From Pseudoalteromonas luteoviolacea DSM 6061 (GTDB taxonomy: Bacteria; Pseudomonadota; Gammaproteobacteria; Enterobacterales; Alteromonadaceae), in the NCBI RefSeq assembly GCF_001625655.1, contig NZ_AUYB01000121.1:1-63913 (forward strand): a DNA stretch of 63,913 nt, read 5' to 3'. The position numbers were made by a program, and so were the translations under genes. Shown here piece by piece: positions 7,414 to 16,585 of this stretch. A model generated the notes under the pieces. That model saw only the letters and a program-made list of their open reading frames with translations. It searched no databases and had not been told where the DNA came from. The stretch's first letter is position 1, and the number at the start of each line of letters is the position of its first letter.

Positions 7414-8250
7414 CTAAATGTTGCCAAATTTACCAGCGTGATAGTCTTTAATAGCCTGATGCAGCTCTTCTTGCGTATTCATCACAAACGGTCCCATATG
7501 CGCAATCTTTTCATTGATGGGATGCCCGGCAAGAAGTAATAACCCCGACTCGCCGTTTCCTCCATGCAATTCAATTGGGTGTGCAGGGTCTAATGTAATC
7601 ATATAACCAGATTTAAAGTATTCATCCCTGAGCGCTCCAGAATGGACATAGGCAACTACCTTTCCAAAATGTGATAAGTCTATTCGAATGGCGCTGTTGG
7701 CCGGCAGAGTGATATCACTTATCGCTCCATTACCAGCCAAATCATTTAGTGCAGAAGAAATATGTTGATCTTCTAAGTGCCATTCTCCGGCAAGTGCTGT
7801 CAACTTTGCTCCAGATTGGTTAGTAATGCTGGGCAGTACTCTATCACTTGAGTCTTGATACTTAGGTGGATTCATTTTGTCTCTGGCAGGCATATTCAAC
7901 CAAATCTGAAATCCATGCATGCCATATTGGGCATCGGCTAGTGGCATTTCAGAGTGAATAACGCCTCGGCCGGTACTCATCCACTGCACTTGACCTGCGC
8001 GAATTGCTTTTTTGTTTCCCATTTGGTCTTGGTGCTCAAATCCCCCTTTTCTAATGTACGTAAAGGTTTCAATGCCTCTGTGAGGATGTGCAGGAAAACC
8101 ACCTATAAAGTCTTGAGTGTTGTCTGATTTTAGTTCATCGATCATGAGAAATGGGTCGATACTGCGTCCATCGAATCCGGATATTCGACTAATTTTTACG
8201 CCCGCCCCATCTTGTGTCGGTTGTGCTTTAGTAACGTTTAAAATCTTCAT
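7414..8250 (-). CDS. Pirin family protein
   Basis: The protein has 278 residues, the normal pirin length, with two cupin domains. The N-terminal metal site is visible: PAHPHRGIETFTY supplies two His, and GRGVIHSEMP supplies the third His and the Glu. The C-terminal part has the pirin segment LLLLAGHPINEKIAHMGPFVMNTQEEL. Pirins bind Fe or another metal; some act as quercetin dioxygenases, others as redox-sensing regulators, and the sequence does not decide which. The gene stands alone with its own terminator. Confidence 0.93.
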   Translation of the reverse strand: MKILNVTKAQPTQDGAGVKISRISGFDGRSIDPFLMIDELKSDNTQDFIGGFPAHPHRGIETFTYIRKGGFEHQDQMGNKKAIRAGQVQWMSTGRGVIHSEMPLADAQYGMHGFQIWLNMPARDKMNPPKYQDSSDRVLPSITNQSGAKLTALAGEWHLEDQHISSALNDLAGNGAISDITLPANSAIRIDLSHFGKVVAYVHSGALRDEYFKSGYMITLDPAHPIELHGGNGESGLLLLAGHPINEKIAHMGPFVMNTQEELHQAIKDYHAGKFGNI

Positions 8251-8359
8251 TGTGATCTCAATGATTAATTATCAATGAAGCTACTTTAAATTTAATTTTT
8301 ATAGAATAAAATTGCGAAAAAGCGATGCGTTTATTCTTTTTTAAAGAATGAAGGCTAGG

Positions 8360-9079
8360 TCAAGGGAAGTATTGGGTATTCTTTATTATTTGCTGTTCCG
8401 CTTGTGCTATTAGTTTTGCAAGCTCCCCCGGGTGTTTCATTTCAATAATCTTGTCATTTACCAGTGGCACGAGATGTTTTTTAGAGTGATGAATATAGTG
8501 AAATAGCTCGAGGACGGCCAAGTTCTTTTTGATTGGCACAACGTTCGTGATGCCCAGCTCATCCAGATGAACTAAGCCATCAATTCGATTGGTAAGTGCA
8601 ACGTCTGCGAGCCCAGCTGAAACCAGCCTTAAAATCTGTTTCGTCGTATCCATATCTTCAACGTATTTCATCCCTTTGGTGATGTTATTGGTATGTTTGA
8701 CACCCCTTACTTTGACGATATGGTAGTTTTTTAAATCCTCTGCTGAGTTAATTTTTACTCGACTGTCTTTGCGCACAAACGCCATAGTTTCAAGGTAATA
8801 GTAGGGCGTTGGCACACGAATGGTGCTAGGCGTTTCCTCGCCGTAGCTGAATATTCTCATGATTTCGCCATGCTTGAGCCCTGTTTTGGCTTCAAATTGT
8901 GCTCTTTTGCCAGGTAACGGTGTAATGGTGATGTCTATATCTAAACGTTTATAAATCTCAGGGAGTACAATGCGGCCAATTTCTTGTTCAATTAAGTAGT
9001 TTATTGAAACAAAATGATAAGGCTCTGCTAATAGAGGTTTGGTGAATACGAGCAATAGAACTGCAAACAAGTACTTCAT
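8360..9079 (-). CDS. Periplasmic substrate-binding-like protein
   Basis: The protein has 239 residues with a signal peptide (cleavage after LLAE near residue 18). The fold pattern fits the SBP_bac_3 class: RVPTPYYYLETMAFVRKDSRVKINSAEDLKNYHIVKVRG is the usual second-strand and hinge region, followed by a VSAGLADVALTNRIDGL motif. No permease or ATPase lies next to it, so it probably senses or binds a small ligand on its own, as many copies in marine gammaproteobacteria do. Confidence 0.75.
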   Translation of the reverse strand: MKYLFAVLLLVFTKPLLAEPYHFVSINYLIEQEIGRIVLPEIYKRLDIDITITPLPGKRAQFEAKTGLKHGEIMRIFSYGEETPSTIRVPTPYYYLETMAFVRKDSRVKINSAEDLKNYHIVKVRGVKHTNNITKGMKYVEDMDTTKQILRLVSAGLADVALTNRIDGLVHLDELGITNVVPIKKNLAVLELFHYIHHSKKHLVPLVNDKIIEMKHPGELAKLIAQAEQQIIKNTQYFP

Positions 9080-9318
9080 TCGTTATTTTATTGGCTTTTG
9101 GTTGTTTAACAAGGTTAAGTATAGCGTACTGATTGCTTAAGAAAAGTAGCACCTTTATTTGTTCCAATAGAGGGGATTCGGGTGGCGAGTTTGGTATACT
9201 CACTTGGGCTTTTAGATGTGAATAAGCTCTTCTAGAGTATAGAAATGATCTATGGCACCGTCATTTAAGTACCTTTAACGAATACCCAATGATCTTTGCA
9301 GCGCACTTTGAGGAATAT

Positions 9319-10641
9319 ATGGCAGAAAAAAGTAAGAAAGTTCCCTCGTCACGAGTATCTAGATTGGCACACTTGGGGGGCTTAGCTGGTAAAGTCGCTT
9401 CTAATGTGATGATTAGTGGCGCGAAGCAAGTGTTGTCAGGGAAGCAAGTTTCTCGTAAAGACTTGCTGCTACAACCTAAGAACATTCATGCTGTGGCGGA
9501 TAAATTAGCACATATGCGTGGAGCTGCAATGAAGCTGGGTCAGTTGCTGTCAATGGACGCAGGAGACTTATTGCCTAAGGAGCTTGCAACATTGCTAGAA
9601 AGGCTTCGTGCTGATGCTCAGCCAATGCCTCATAAACAATTAATTGCACTGTTAAAAAGCAATTGGGGTCCAAACTGGCTCGACAAGCTAAGTCACATAG
9701 AATTGAGAAGTTTTGCAAGAGCATCTATTGGTCAAGTTCACGAAGCAACAACAGAATCAGGCCAGAAAATCGCGCTAAAAATTCAGTATCCAGGGGTTGC
9801 AAATAGCATTGATAGCGATGTAGACAATGTAGCAATGCTGATAAAGCTGTCTGGATTGATGCCTAAGCAAGTAGCTTTAGAGCCGCTGATGATGGAAGCA
9901 AAAAAGCAACTACTGGTTGAAACAAACTACCAAGTTGAAGGGCAGCGGTTAGTGGAGTTTGAAGAAGGGCTTAAACCCTATTCACAGTTTAAGGTTCCGC
10001 AGTATTTACCTGAATACTCCACGGATAGCATTTTGGCGATGGAGTATGTAACAGGACAACCTTTGGATGACTTTAAAGATGCAAATGTTGAGCTTCGGGA
10101 TAAGATTGCCAGTGATTTAATTCTGTTGTTTTTCATCGAAATGTTTGAGTTGCAAGCCATACAAAGCGATCCTAATTTGGCTAATTATTCATACAATGCC
10201 CAGCAGCAACAATTGGTATTATTGGATTTTGGAGCATCTCGGAGTATCAACAAGGCACTGGCTGAAGGTTATTGGATGCTATTAAAGGCGGGCTTAAACC
10301 ATGACCGAGCGCTTATGACGAAAGCGGTACAGCAAATAGGGTACTTCGGTGATCAAATTGATGATGCATACAAAGAAATCGTACTAGAACTTTTCTTTAT
10401 GGCTACAGAGCCCCTGAGAGCACAACAACCTTTTAATTTTGCCACAAGTGATATTGCTATGCGGATAAGAGACAAAGGGATGTCATTGAGCGCTCGTGAG
10501 GGGGAGTGGCACACACCGCCAGTGGATGCGCTCTTTATTCATCGTAAATTGGCGGGCATTTATTTAATTGCTGCGAGACTTGGTGCCAAAGTAAACGTCG
10601 CAGATCTGTTTAACCGTTTTGAAAAACCAACAGTTCTATAG
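9319..10641 (+). CDS. ABC1/AarF-UbiB family atypical kinase
   Basis: The protein has 440 residues from the ATG at 9319, chosen because GAGGA sits 5-6 bases upstream; an earlier ATG at 9289 lacks this. The family signature KxGQ appears as RGAAMKLGQLLSMD, followed by ARASIGQVHEA (the Ala-rich loop), KIQYPGV (the ATP-site Lys) and LLDFGASR (the metal-binding DFG). The catalytic-loop segment reads SDPNLANY where most members have DPHPGN, so the loop is divergent. Family members support ubiquinone biosynthesis or lipid homeostasis by an ATPase activity. Not next to ubi genes, so it is probably a paralogue rather than UbiB. Confidence 0.88.
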   Translation: MAEKSKKVPSSRVSRLAHLGGLAGKVASNVMISGAKQVLSGKQVSRKDLLLQPKNIHAVADKLAHMRGAAMKLGQLLSMDAGDLLPKELATLLERLRADAQPMPHKQLIALLKSNWGPNWLDKLSHIELRSFARASIGQVHEATTESGQKIALKIQYPGVANSIDSDVDNVAMLIKLSGLMPKQVALEPLMMEAKKQLLVETNYQVEGQRLVEFEEGLKPYSQFKVPQYLPEYSTDSILAMEYVTGQPLDDFKDANVELRDKIASDLILLFFIEMFELQAIQSDPNLANYSYNAQQQQLVLLDFGASRSINKALAEGYWMLLKAGLNHDRALMTKAVQQIGYFGDQIDDAYKEIVLELFFMATEPLRAQQPFNFATSDIAMRIRDKGMSLSAREGEWHTPPVDALFIHRKLAGIYLIAARLGAKVNVADLFNRFEKPTVL

Positions 10642-10880
10642 CCTATTTCGGAGTGTGTTGGCGCTTTATTGCATACTCCTTCCTTGTCTTATTACTGTTC
10701 AAATCTCTTATGACGACTAAAGTGCCACAGAATTTAAAACAGGTATCTCTATAAATACGCTGTTAGCCTGACAAAAGTCATCTGATTTTGTGACAACTCT
10801 CACTCCATGATAAGCACGCCTTTATTCATACTCAATACATCAAGTGTAAAGTTCAAGCTGATTAGGACTAAGGGAAAGAG

Positions 10881-11768
10881 ATGGATTGGGCAGTCAATTT
10901 AGAACAAGTGCGTTTTTCATACGCTAATAAAGCAGCCATTCGCGGCATAACCAGTCAGCTTAGGTCTGGCTGCATATATTCCATTATTGGAGAAAATGGC
11001 GCGGGGAAAACAACCCTGATAAAACTACTTTTAGGTCGATTGAGCCCTGCATCAGGTCAAATTTCCGTATTAGGTCATGAGCCTGGAGCCACGGAAGTAA
11101 AAAATGACGTGGGTGCCATGTTACAGGTGGGCGCGTTACCGAATAATGTTCGAGTGATTGAGTTTATTAAGCTTTTCCAGAGCTACTACAATGCCCCTAT
11201 GAGTTGGCAAGGGGCTTTACAGTTAGCTGAACTAGAGCGTCAGAAGTTAACATTTTTTGGCGAGTTATCGGGTGGTGAAAAGCAGAGATTGTTGTTTTGC
11301 TTAGCGTTGATTGGCAACCCTAAGTTGGTTTTTTTAGACGAGCCGACATTGGGCATGGACGTACATATGCGTAGGCGGTTATGGGCACGTATAGTTCAAC
11401 TTAAACAAAAAGGCACAACGGTTATTTTGACAACTCATAATTTACATGAGGTGGAGTCAGTTGCTGATGAGGTGTTGATATTAAGAGCTGGAGAAGTGGT
11501 TGCACAAGGTACTCCTAGCCAACTAAAAGAAAATCTTCAGCGCAGTGAGCTACGTTTCTTGAGTGATTATGAAGAAGAGAAAATTAGAGCTTTACTTCCA
11601 AGTTTTACGGTCCACAAGGAGGGAAATCAAGTTTACATTGCAACTGATGATGTTCCCCAAGTTATCAGCCTATTACACCAACACAATGTGGTAATGAAAG
11701 AGTTATCAGTCTCACCGTTATCGCTCACTCAAACATTTATGGATATCACACGAGGGGAGCTACCATGA
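10881..11768 (+). CDS. ABC transporter ATP-binding protein (ABC-2 type)
   Basis: The protein has 295 residues: a nucleotide-binding domain with Walker A GENGAGKTT (about residue 37), signature LSGGEKQR, Walker B LVFLDEP and the H-loop TTHN, followed by a C-terminal extension of about 80 residues typical of ABC-2 exporters (drug or antibiotic resistance and Nod-like factors). Its stop codon overlaps the start of the permease gene (ATGA), so the pair is translationally coupled. The substrate is unknown. Confidence 0.9.
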   Translation: MDWAVNLEQVRFSYANKAAIRGITSQLRSGCIYSIIGENGAGKTTLIKLLLGRLSPASGQISVLGHEPGATEVKNDVGAMLQVGALPNNVRVIEFIKLFQSYYNAPMSWQGALQLAELERQKLTFFGELSGGEKQRLLFCLALIGNPKLVFLDEPTLGMDVHMRRRLWARIVQLKQKGTTVILTTHNLHEVESVADEVLILRAGEVVAQGTPSQLKENLQRSELRFLSDYEEEKIRALLPSFTVHKEGNQVYIATDDVPQVISLLHQHNVVMKELSVSPLSLTQTFMDITRGELP

Positions 11769-12523
11769 AAAGCACTGTCTATACGTTATTTTTAGAAACT
11801 AAATTGGACTTATTGTCAGCGCTCAGAACTCCGAGTTTTGCTGTTCCTGCATTGGCATTTCCTGTCCTTCTCTACCTCTTCTTTGGCATCTTTATGGTCC
11901 AAGATAGGCCTCAAGACAGCGTAGAAATCAGTACTTATACGATGGTCAATTACATGGTTTTTGGGCTTATGGCGCCGTCATTGTTTAACTTTGGCGCACA
12001 TATTGCTCAAGAAAGAGAAAGCGGATGGCTTGAACTTAAACTGATCTCACCTATGCCAGCCACATATTATTTATTTGCAAAATGCTTGAGTGCGGTGACA
12101 TTTACTCTGAGTATTTCAATGTTGCTGTTTTTATTTGCGGGGTCACTTGGTAATGTAAAACTAGAGCTTTTTCAATGGGTGTTACTATTGCTATTAGCCG
12201 TTGTGGGCACAGTGCCATTTTGCCTACTTGGCCTTATTTTAGGTCTTAAATACAGTGCAAAAGCCGCTTCTGCCATTACCAACTTGGTATTTTTACCTAT
12301 GGCAATGCTTTCTGGACTTTGGCTGCCGATATTTTTGATGCCAACATTTATGCAGCAATTTGCTTGGGTACTACCTAGTTATCACCTATCTCAACTAGGG
12401 TTGGCGAGTGTTGGATTGGGGCAGGGGTATAGTGCACTTTTCCATTTGTTTGCTTTGTTTCTTATGAGTACCATTTTTTTGTTCACGGCTGTGGCGCTGT
12501 ATAAGAAGAGAGGAGTGTCATGA
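11765..12523 (+). CDS. ABC-2 type permease
   Basis: The protein has 252 residues with six predicted membrane helices, and the loop FGAHIAQERESGWLELKLISPMPATYY matches the ABC-2 permease consensus (E-x-E-x-G followed by L-x-P). It works with the ATPase gene just upstream. In many marine gammaproteobacteria this pair is followed by a sensor kinase and a response regulator; here only a very short frame overlaps its stop. Confidence 0.88.
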   Translation: MKSTVYTLFLETKLDLLSALRTPSFAVPALAFPVLLYLFFGIFMVQDRPQDSVEISTYTMVNYMVFGLMAPSLFNFGAHIAQERESGWLELKLISPMPATYYLFAKCLSAVTFTLSISMLLFLFAGSLGNVKLELFQWVLLLLLAVVGTVPFCLLGLILGLKYSAKAASAITNLVFLPMAMLSGLWLPIFLMPTFMQQFAWVLPSYHLSQLGLASVGLGQGYSALFHLFALFLMSTIFLFTAVALYKKRGVS

Positions 12524-12561
12524 AGAAAAAGGCATCGTCCCTGAATAAGATATGCATATAG
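12520..12561 (+). pseudogene. Possible remnant of a third operon gene
   Basis: An ATG overlaps the permease stop (ATGA) behind a good AGAGGAG ribosome site, but the frame ends after 13 codons (MKKKASSLNKICI). In related ABC-2 operons a sensor kinase gene begins at this spot. The following 90 bases have no coding signal. It looks like the stub of a deleted third gene, but a genuine mini-ORF cannot be excluded. Confidence 0.35.
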
Positions 12562-12656
12562 CATGTTTCCATCCCAAAGATGTCTATGTAACAGCTTAGG
12601 ACATATCTTACGAAAGACTGTCAAAGATTGTACAGAACTGGTTAAAAAGTGTAAGC

Positions 12657-12687
12657 GAGCACTTGCTTATTGCAAGGGCTCTTTTTT
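12657..12687 (+). terminator. Intrinsic terminator of the ABC-2 operon
   Basis: GAGCACTTGC and GCAAGGGCTC form a stem with one mismatch, followed by six T. It lies about 130 bases after the permease stop. Confidence 0.75.
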
Positions 12688-12806
12688 ATTAACCTACTAC
12701 AAATAGAAAGTATCGTAGACATTGTTTTGTCTTGATACTGTCCATACTTCTTCCATAATTTATCTTCAGACTATTGCGTGTGAGTAATTTGAGAGTAGGT
12801 GTGGTG

Positions 12807-13469
12807 ATGAAAATAATACTTGGCTTCGTGGCTTTGGTAAGTGTCTGTAGTGCAGAAGTTTCTGCGTCAGAATTTGTTGATGTAAAGTCAAAAGTGGCGA
12901 GTATTGAAACCGAAATCAGATACTATGGAGAAGATAATTTTGTAGGCCAACGTATCGATGGGTATTTAGCACCAAAATGCTTACTCAGCCCTGAGGCTGC
13001 GATAGGCGTGGCAAAGGCACAACAAGCGTTAGGTGAGTTTGGTCTTGGTTTGAAAGTGTTTGACTGTTATCGCCCTCAACCTGCTGTGGATCACTTTGTA
13101 CGTTGGGCTAAAGTACTCCATGATACTAAAAATAAAGCTAAGTTTTATCCAGATGTACCCAAAAGTGAGCTTTTTGAGCGAGGCTATATTGCAGCGCGAT
13201 CTGGTCATTCCCGCGGTAGTACCTTAGATGTGACCTTGATAGATCTTAAGACTAAACGAGAGTTAGATATGGGCTCTGGTTGGGATTACTTTTCACCAAT
13301 ATCATGGCCTAGCTACCAAGGCATTTCTGCAGCTCAGCGTGCTAATCGCATGCTGTTGGCGCAAGTTATGCGCGGTGCTGGTTTTATTGGACTTACCGAA
13401 GAATGGTGGCATTTCACGTTGTTGAATGAACCTCATAAAGAGCAATATTTCACTCATCCTGTACAGTAG
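12807..13469 (+). CDS. D-Ala-D-Ala dipeptidase (VanX/DdpX family), secreted
   Basis: The protein has 220 residues from the ATG at 12807, preceded by a purine-rich site; the upstream TTG at 12774 would add 11 residues before the signal peptide. A signal peptide (MKIILGFVALVSVCSAEVSA) sends it to the periplasm. The Zn site is intact: SGHSRGSTLDVTL gives the S-x-H-x6-D element and EEWWHF gives the catalytic Glu and third His ligand, and DCYRPQ gives the conserved Arg. It should split D-Ala-D-Ala or related dipeptides from wall turnover. No other van-type genes are present. Confidence 0.92.
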   Translation: MKIILGFVALVSVCSAEVSASEFVDVKSKVASIETEIRYYGEDNFVGQRIDGYLAPKCLLSPEAAIGVAKAQQALGEFGLGLKVFDCYRPQPAVDHFVRWAKVLHDTKNKAKFYPDVPKSELFERGYIAARSGHSRGSTLDVTLIDLKTKRELDMGSGWDYFSPISWPSYQGISAAQRANRMLLAQVMRGAGFIGLTEEWWHFTLLNEPHKEQYFTHPVQ

Positions 13470-13665
13470 TTTCTAGCTTAGGAACTTGTTTTGTAAACAA
13501 AAGTAAATTGTAAATATTGAACCAAGTTATTGAGTTGCGTAAGTCAAGCAGAACACTTCATCTCAATGTGAATATTTTGTGATTATAAAATGGCACTAAT
13601 AACTTGAATAACTTTGGTTCACCATTTATTGTACCTAAATGATCTATAATTGTTAAAATAGTGAT

Positions 13666-14268
13666 ATGTATAAGGGATTAGCCAGCGCAGCGTTATTGCT
13701 AATAGGGTGCCTCTTTTGGGGAGTCTTTAGTGATGTATGTGCAAATGGATTGAAATACTACGCTATGACCTATGCTGGACAAGGAGCGTTGTCACCTAGC
13801 TCCAAGTTAGACGAGCTGCTAGACGAATCCCATGAGAACTACCTCGTTATCAATAAAGCGTCTACCGATGCGAGAAAGGCCCTGATAAAAAACCATCAAT
13901 ATATCAGTCAGGCATATATTGAGTTTGATATAAGGCGTATTAAAACATTAAAAAAACAAGATAGTATTGCCTTTTATGTGCCGCAGCTTCAACGTAGTTT
14001 TATTGTTTCAGTGAATGAGGTACGTAATGAAAAGTTGGGCAACTTGTTAGTCTTAGGGCATTTGCTTGATGATCATCAAAAGCGTACCGTACTTGAACTC
14101 AAACTGTCTGGGTTATCTGTCTCTGGACGTTTTAAAACACTCAGTGGGGAATACTTGTTTCGTTCACATGCACAATATGGCTGGATAGCTTCAGAGTATG
14201 AAGGCCATCGACGTTATCTTAAATATCCTGAGTCAGAGCAACCATTGGATACAATCGCTCGTAAATAA
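13666..14268 (+). CDS. Hypothetical exported protein, propeptide-like
   Basis: The protein has 200 residues with an N-terminal signal or anchor (residues about 5-25). The remainder is soluble. The region LQRSFIVSVNEVRNEKLGNLLVLGHL and the C-terminal GEYLFRSHAQYGWIASE remind me of the N-terminal domain found before some secreted peptidases, but no catalytic domain follows. I cannot assign it. It precedes the HAD gene by 200 bases and may be transcribed separately. Confidence 0.65.
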   Translation: MYKGLASAALLLIGCLFWGVFSDVCANGLKYYAMTYAGQGALSPSSKLDELLDESHENYLVINKASTDARKALIKNHQYISQAYIEFDIRRIKTLKKQDSIAFYVPQLQRSFIVSVNEVRNEKLGNLLVLGHLLDDHQKRTVLELKLSGLSVSGRFKTLSGEYLFRSHAQYGWIASEYEGHRRYLKYPESEQPLDTIARK

Positions 14269-14468
14269 TTGTATATCAATCTTTTTTCTCTACTTTGCCC
14301 CTTCTATTTGCACAGTGTTTTTGACGTTTATGCGGCGAACATTGAGTTTGCGCGTAAACAATTTTTCAAAAAATTTTCTTCAAAACTTTGTAAAAGATAA
14401 ATATTTGTTAATAATTTTGTAATCTAGTGTATTTACTCTTTCTAAAATTTTTTTGTAAGGGGATAACA

Positions 14469-15437
14469 ATGAAACTACTTGGTTACATGATGTTGGTCAC
14501 TGGCTTTTCCAGCAATGTAAACGCTTTGCCTGCCTGTCCAGATTTAGCGTGGTTAGAAGCAAAAATGTCAGCAACAGCGATGCCTGATACGGGTTATAGA
14601 AATCGCTTTAATAAGCTGATCACTTGGTTGCCTGAGTTCCATATGGTACATGACCAAATTGTAGCTGAAGGCGCTTCATTTCAAGTAACGGCTAAATTTG
14701 ATTATGGTGCGGTGGCACATAAAGATTTGGAGCATGAGACTGTCAGGTTCTATATTCGTGGCCAACAAGATGGTGATTGGCGGTTTTTAACCAACGCAGT
14801 GACCAATAGTGACGGTAAGGCAACACTGTCACTACCAGGCTTAAGCGCGGGACAGTATCGAATTTATGCAGGCGTTCCAGCTGATGGTACTGGTGCTGAA
14901 GGCTTTGTGACTGTGGTTCAACCAAACACACCTGCGGTACTTTTTGATATTGATGGTACGCTTACGGAGTCCGATGCTGAACAAATTGGCGATTATACTG
15001 GTATAGATCGGGCGGACCAAAAAGAAGGTGCTTACTCATTAGTGCGACGTTATTTAGACTTGGGCTATCAACCTGTTTATTTGACCGCTAGGGTCTACTG
15101 GTACGCTAAAGGTACACGAGACTGGCTAAATTGGATGGGGTTACCACAAGGTTTTTTACGCACATCTTTAAGTAATGAAACGAGCCTTTTTCGCACCGCA
15201 GAGTACAAAATAAGTGAAATCAATTATTTGAAGTCTCAAGGGTTAAACATTGTCAGAGCATATGGCAATGCAAAAACCGATGCAGAAGCGTTCATTCGAG
15301 CTGGACTTGGTGCGCAAAATAGCTTCACTATTGGTAGCGATGCAGGTCATTACGGCACGACTGCAATTGACAATAACCACTATTATCAGCATATCCAAAC
15401 TCAGGTCGATACATTCCCTGCAGCAGCGTGTGAGTGA
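14469..15437 (+). CDS. Secreted LNS2/lipin-like HAD phosphatase
   Basis: The protein has 322 residues from the ATG at 14469, chosen for the GGGGAT ribosome site; an earlier frame start at 14427 has none. A signal peptide ends at NALP. Residues about 55-165 form a beta-rich domain; the C-terminal half has the HAD core motif DIDGTLTESD, with VYLTAR as motif II and a later Lys and Gly-Ser-Asp-Ala region. The combination fits the bacterial LNS2 (lipin/Ned1/Smp2) group, phosphatidate phosphatase-like. It probably acts outside the cytoplasm on a lipid phosphate; the substrate is not shown. Confidence 0.8.
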   Translation: MKLLGYMMLVTGFSSNVNALPACPDLAWLEAKMSATAMPDTGYRNRFNKLITWLPEFHMVHDQIVAEGASFQVTAKFDYGAVAHKDLEHETVRFYIRGQQDGDWRFLTNAVTNSDGKATLSLPGLSAGQYRIYAGVPADGTGAEGFVTVVQPNTPAVLFDIDGTLTESDAEQIGDYTGIDRADQKEGAYSLVRRYLDLGYQPVYLTARVYWYAKGTRDWLNWMGLPQGFLRTSLSNETSLFRTAEYKISEINYLKSQGLNIVRAYGNAKTDAEAFIRAGLGAQNSFTIGSDAGHYGTTAIDNNHYYQHIQTQVDTFPAAACE

Positions 15438-15613
15438 TACTCCTGCTTGAGAGCTATTTTCCGCTAAGGTTTATTAAGTGGAACATAATGAACAATGGCT
15501 TATTCAGTTAAAATTGATTGGGTCATTGTTTGCTGTCGACACCTTCCTTTTAGTTAAAATAAACCGCAATATCGGTTACAGTGTCATTTCGTAACACTTT
15601 AGGATTTTTGCGT

Positions 15614-16483
15614 ATGAGCAAGGAACATTATCAGATAAGAACAATGCACAGAGATGAAGTCGAACTCGCTGTGAGTTGGGCTGCCAAAGAGGGCTGGAAT
15701 CCAGGTACTAATGATGCGCAAAGCTATTACCTTGCAGATCCCAAGGGATTTTTAGTTGGCTTGGTAAATGAAGAGCCTGTTGCAGTGATCTCGGCCATTA
15801 GGTATGACGCAGAGTTTGGTTTCATTGGGTTTTACATTGTAAAGCCAGAGTACCGTGGTAAAGGCTACGGTTATGCATTGTGGCAAGCCGCGATGGCCTA
15901 CCTAGATGGATGTAATGTGGGTTTAGATGGGGTTGTTGATCAGCAGGATAACTATCGAAAATCTGGATTTGAACTGGCATATCGTAATATCCGCTATGAA
16001 GGCCTCTTCAAAGCATCTCAACAAGAAGATCTCGCTTCTCCATCCTCTCAAATTTTAACTGAGTTTGAAGCAGAGCACATTCAAACCTATGAAACTCCCT
16101 TTTTTCCAGCTAATAGAGGTGGGTTTAATTTACAATGGCGCACCCAGTCAAATGCCCATGCGCTGTCATTGAAGACGGCTGAAGGCATAAAGGGGTATGG
16201 CGTAATCAGAGCATGCGAGCATGGCTATAAAATTGGTCCCCTTTATGCTGATGATCTAGCAAGTGCAAAAGCACTTATACATGCTTTGGTGGCTCATATC
16301 GCAGATAACGATGTAGCACAGACTGTTTATTTAGATGTTCCTGAACGTAATCAAGATGCTGTATCTTTGGCAGAATCACTGGGGATGAACGTCGTATTTG
16401 AAACCGCAAGAATGTATACAAAAGCGCAGCCCAATCTACCGCTAGAGCGCACATTTGGTGTTGCGTCATTTGAAATCGGCTAA
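15614..16483 (+). CDS. GNAT family N-acetyltransferase (two-domain)
   Basis: The protein has 289 residues from the ATG at 15614 (TTTAGGAT site upstream). The first half has the GNAT acetyl-CoA loop as EYRGKGYGYALW and the strand FGFIGFYIVKPEYR. The second half (from about residue 130) is the YitH/HsdE-type C-terminal acetyltransferase-like domain, with VYLDVPERNQDAVSLAESLGM. The acceptor substrate is unknown. Confidence 0.88.
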   Translation: MSKEHYQIRTMHRDEVELAVSWAAKEGWNPGTNDAQSYYLADPKGFLVGLVNEEPVAVISAIRYDAEFGFIGFYIVKPEYRGKGYGYALWQAAMAYLDGCNVGLDGVVDQQDNYRKSGFELAYRNIRYEGLFKASQQEDLASPSSQILTEFEAEHIQTYETPFFPANRGGFNLQWRTQSNAHALSLKTAEGIKGYGVIRACEHGYKIGPLYADDLASAKALIHALVAHIADNDVAQTVYLDVPERNQDAVSLAESLGMNVVFETARMYTKAQPNLPLERTFGVASFEIG

Positions 16484-16585
16484 AACAAGCTAGGTCTGCA
16501 ACTTTAACGCATGTAGCTGCTGGCCTTTGCTGAAAACCTTCTGTTCAACATCTCAACGTTATCAAGCACTTTAAGGAATATTTGA

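Noticed and set aside
8360..9079. Binding protein as part of an amino-acid ABC transporter
   Set aside because: No ATPase or permease is near, so only a stand-alone binding protein is supported.
12391..12624. A 77-codon minus-strand frame
   Set aside because: It overlaps the end of the ABC-2 permease gene and the terminator region and is not protein-like.
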